Part shown: positions 61,340 through 64,000 of the stretch, piece after piece
Position numbering within the stretch: the stretch's first letter is position 1
Layout of the letters: each line of letters begins with the position of its first letter
Source: Jacaranda mimosifolia
Lineage: Eukaryota; Streptophyta; Magnoliopsida; Lamiales; Bignoniaceae
Assembly: GCA_018894105.1 (NCBI GenBank)
Contig: CM032119.1
Location: forward strand, 17,439,246 to 17,503,245
Direction of reading: 5' to 3'
DNA length: 64,000 bases
Position numbers and translations under genes: made by a program
The notes under the pieces: model-generated
What the model was told of the DNA's origin: nothing
Seen by the model: the letters and a program-made list of their open reading frames with translations, nothing else
Database searches by the model: none

Positions 61340-61460
61340 ATATACAAGGTTAATTTCTTATTTTATTCTCTATTCTATTTTTATTTTAATTTATTGTATT
61401 TATACCAAGTGTATTAATTCTCAATTAATTATTTTTATAAAAAAATTAATATTTATCATA
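61340..61460. mobile_element. fragment of the 175-bp MITE family (copy 3)
   Basis: 61360-61460 ('attctctattctatttttatttt', then 'accaagtgtattaattctcaattaattatttttataa') follows copy 1 at 11810-11905 in order and wording. The right-hand terminus and target duplication are not recognisable, so this copy is broken. Confidence 0.45.
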
Positions 61461-63339
61461 TATCTATCTATATTATTATACTAACATATACCTCGTGATA
61501 TGCACGAACTCAATTTGGTGTCACTAAAAATATAATTTGTATATATTAATCTAATTTAATATAAAAGTGAACTTAATTTACAATATATTTTTTAATAAGA
61601 TATATGCTACAAAATTAAATTTTTTTACAATATCATCATATCTATAAAGGCATGGGGTAGAAATGCAAAAGCACTTGTATTTTTTCATAACAAAAAATAA
61701 CTCAATAAATTTAACATAAGTCAAAAAAATAATAAAAATACAATGCCTAAAAAGATGAAAAAAATGATGAACAATATTGAGAAAGGCGAAAATTGTATTA
61801 AACTATTTTAAAAAGTAAAACATCATGCAAAATAAAAATTAAGTTACATAAAGAAAAATGAATATGATCAGATATCATTATTTTCTTTTCATAAACCATT
61901 ACTATTTGGAATTGTCTAATTTTGAAAAAAGAAAAATAGAAAGAAAAAACCTAATTCTTTTTATGGTATGACCAACTTTGATTTGTCAAAATATTAATCA
62001 TAAAAATTAAAAGAAATATGAATTCTAGCATATGTCGGTGAGATGCACCGAAAATGATTATATGATTAAATAATTTATTTTATAATAATATTTATTTTAC
62101 TTCATATGATTAAAACATGGATTGTAATTATTTTTAACCTTTAATGAAACAAAATCTATTACTATTTAGGTAAAATAATATGAATATTTCAATTAAAAAT
62201 ATTTTATTTAAAGATAATTTATATTTAAATAAATTGTAGAACATCAAGAATTGCTTACTTATACAACAATTTGTAAAATGATAAAATTAAAAAAATAAAT
62301 AAATTAATTAAGAAAATAAAAACAGTGCAAAATATTTTACTAAATACACTTTTTAAATTAGATATATATATATATATATATACTAGTGAAGGGGTACCGC
62401 GCGAGGCGCAGTGTTGTGCTCGTTTAACTAATTAAATATATTTGTCTATATTATGTATATTTTTTTAATAATTTAAGAATCCAACAAAAACCTGCAACGA
62501 CAGTTTTAGGAAGTAATAAATACATGCATGATAATACCAAGCAATATGAGTATTATCTGGTCATTACTAAAAGCTATTAAAGAAGCCAAATTTGGAATTA
62601 TTTGCAGGATAAATGGAAACGTGTAGATTAATATTAAATTAAATATCTCAAGGGGAAAATAGGACAAATGACATTAGACTATAGCCAATCATGAAAAAAC
62701 CCCACTCTGCGACAGTTGGCAGCCTGCCCTGAGATTCAGGGGTTATAAGAAAATAAATAAATAAATAATCCACCCTTTTTCTACCTACTCATGTAGGTGA
62801 TATTCCTTCCAATAGGTCACTAACTTGAGATGGTGCGTAGTGTACTTCATGTATTTCACCAGCGGAATAAACATTGTTTGACAGGTAACTATCTAGCTAA
62901 AACAATATCCACATTATTAGAGTTCATATTGGAGAAGGAAGAAGAAGAAGATTATTTGTTCAGCAAATCAATTACGTAGGTCAAAAGAAAAATATTCAAA
63001 CACGTAGTTTGGACTTAGGACACAGATCATAAGTTGGGTGCAATTGTTTCTGATTTCAAAGAAGAGAATACTCAAATTTATGACGTGGAATTGGGACAAA
63101 AACGATGACTGACCTTTTCTATATATGTTTTCGAACATGTCAAAAAACTGTTATTTTATGGATGTCTTGATTGGTAAAAAAAACTCTTCAACTTCAAACT
63201 TCATACCAAACTATTTGACTTAATAATAATCAAGTGAAATGGTGACTAAAGAAACTTATTTGACTCCTAAAATTGTATCAGAAAATCTTGCACAAAATTA
63301 CACAAACAGAAAGTAGAAAATCAAACAAGCCTTCGATAC
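61461..63339. other. AT-rich intergenic DNA
   Basis: No gene is seen. 62350-62420 has a (TA)n run ending in 'ctagtgaaggggtaccgcg' and a GC-rich patch (ccgcgcgaggcgc). 61463-61510 has a similar 'tatactaacatatacc' start. Both recall the 5' ends of plant Helitrons, but without a CTRR end and hairpin I do not call them. No further lipoxygenase exon was found here. Confidence 0.4.
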
Positions 63340-63975
63340 CTGATTAGAAAAGAAAATTCTCCGTCCTGGATGATCTTTTCTGGACTGAACCCAAGAATTG
63401 CAGGGAAAATGCAAAGGGCCACATGTACGTAAATCCTTCAATTGTGATGCTTTCTAAGAAGAATTCTTGCTGGTGATTATTAACCACTATAATTGCACTT
63501 AGGATCCCAAAATTTGAATCCACCACAAATTCTGCAGTATAATTTACTCTTTCAATTTTCAGGTTAGATTTTCTGGAGAAAAAAAGTTTGAGAAAATCAC
63601 ACACTTTTCAAAATACTTAAAGAACTTTGCAGCCTTTAACTTGTCAATCATTAACTACTCATTTTCTCCTCTTAAATCCTATTAAGTATTTAATACTTAC
63701 CACAAAAATGGGATCTTTTAGACATTTATGGCATAAAATGTGACACTAAATTAGTAATAAAATATTTAAATAAATAGAAACAACCAAGAATCTACAAATA
63801 ATAGCTATTAAGTTGTTTGGAATTTTTCCAGCAAAGAAAAATAACTTATTTGGATCAATATCATTGCTAACAAGCTGCAAAACAACATTTCTTCCACTCT
63901 TATCAGTAAAAGCATCCAAATGCTTGCTTAACTAAAACCTCCTTAAAATCCTGTTTCACATCTCAAGAAGGATCC
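63340..63975 (-). pseudogene. lipoxygenase pseudogene fragment (PLAT/LH2 domain, 13-LOX type)
   Basis: Two exon pieces on the minus strand encode parts of the N-terminal PLAT domain of a plant lipoxygenase. The upstream piece (about 63975-63840) reads QDFKEVLVK, then after a 4-base shift HLDAFTDKSGRNVVLQLVSN. The downstream exon (63572-63340) opens after a CCAG acceptor with SNLKIERVNYTAEFVVDSNF, continues HQQEFFLESITIEGF, then after another 4-base insertion CGPLHFPCNSWVQSRKDHPG, and ends at a good donor (CAG|GTATC). Intact genes carry no such shifts. The next exons, including the catalytic iron-binding domain, are absent from 60100-63339. Exon 1's start would lie beyond the window. I conclude it is a dead fragment. 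The assignment to the 13-lipoxygenase branch rests on wording remembered from the family. Confidence 0.82.
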
Positions 63976-64000
63976 AAAAGAATAAAAAATTGCATCTTTA

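Noticed and set aside
1..64000. CRISPR arrays, bacterial operons or plasmid features
   Set aside because: The introns, plant retroelements and MITEs show nuclear plant DNA. The tandem repeats seen are short, degenerate, and lack unique regular spacers.

Overview
The window is nuclear DNA of a flowering plant, probably a eudicot. It is AT-rich, the genes are split by many GT-AG introns, and most of the space is filled with plant-type transposable elements. I could not name the species. There are two complete protein-coding genes. A broken lipoxygenase piece lies at the right edge.

Gene 1 (minus strand, 5780-16008) is an ArfGAP of the Glo3/ArfGAP2/3 class (Arabidopsis AGD8/9/10-like). It has 7 exons encoding 412 residues. 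Intron 2 is about 7.7 kb and holds at least five inverted-repeat elements, four of them Mutator-like by their 9-10 bp (one imperfect) target duplications. Gene 2 (plus strand, 40653-56389) is a plastid-type ribose-phosphate pyrophosphokinase (PRPP synthetase). It has 8 exons encoding 392 residues. Its intron 6 is about 7.9 kb and holds a nested stack: a minus-strand Copia remnant whose 3' LTR carries a hAT-like element and whose pol carries a complete TRIM, followed by LINE and Tourist-like pieces. In both genes every exon joins in frame with GT-AG borders, so both look functional despite the insertions.

Layout: 1-5.6 kb is intergenic, with a SINE-like tRNA segment, a LINE tail and an orphan CACTA end. 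5.8-16.0 kb is the ArfGAP gene. 16.56-30.1 kb is a decayed plus-strand Copia element, split by a solo LTR (18174-18999, target duplication AGTTT) and by an 8-kb CACTA element (19905-27882, target duplication ACT). 30.1-34.1 kb is unassigned repetitive DNA. 34133-35487 is a Mutator-like element that is almost entirely one palindrome. 36170-38421 is a 2.25-kb solo-LTR-like element (ATGTT duplications). 40.65-56.4 kb is the PRPP synthetase gene. 58.1-60.1 kb is a LINE tail interrupted by a hAT element (8-bp duplication AGGCAAAG). 60.8-61.1 kb is a MITE. 63.3-64 kb is a lipoxygenase pseudogene piece.

The two genes act in unrelated processes (Golgi/COPI vesicle traffic and nucleotide precursor supply) and form no pathway together. 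What stands out is the density of intact element boundaries. From target duplications alone the insertion order can be read at several nested sites. I found no CRISPR array, rRNA, canonical tRNA or bacterial feature.
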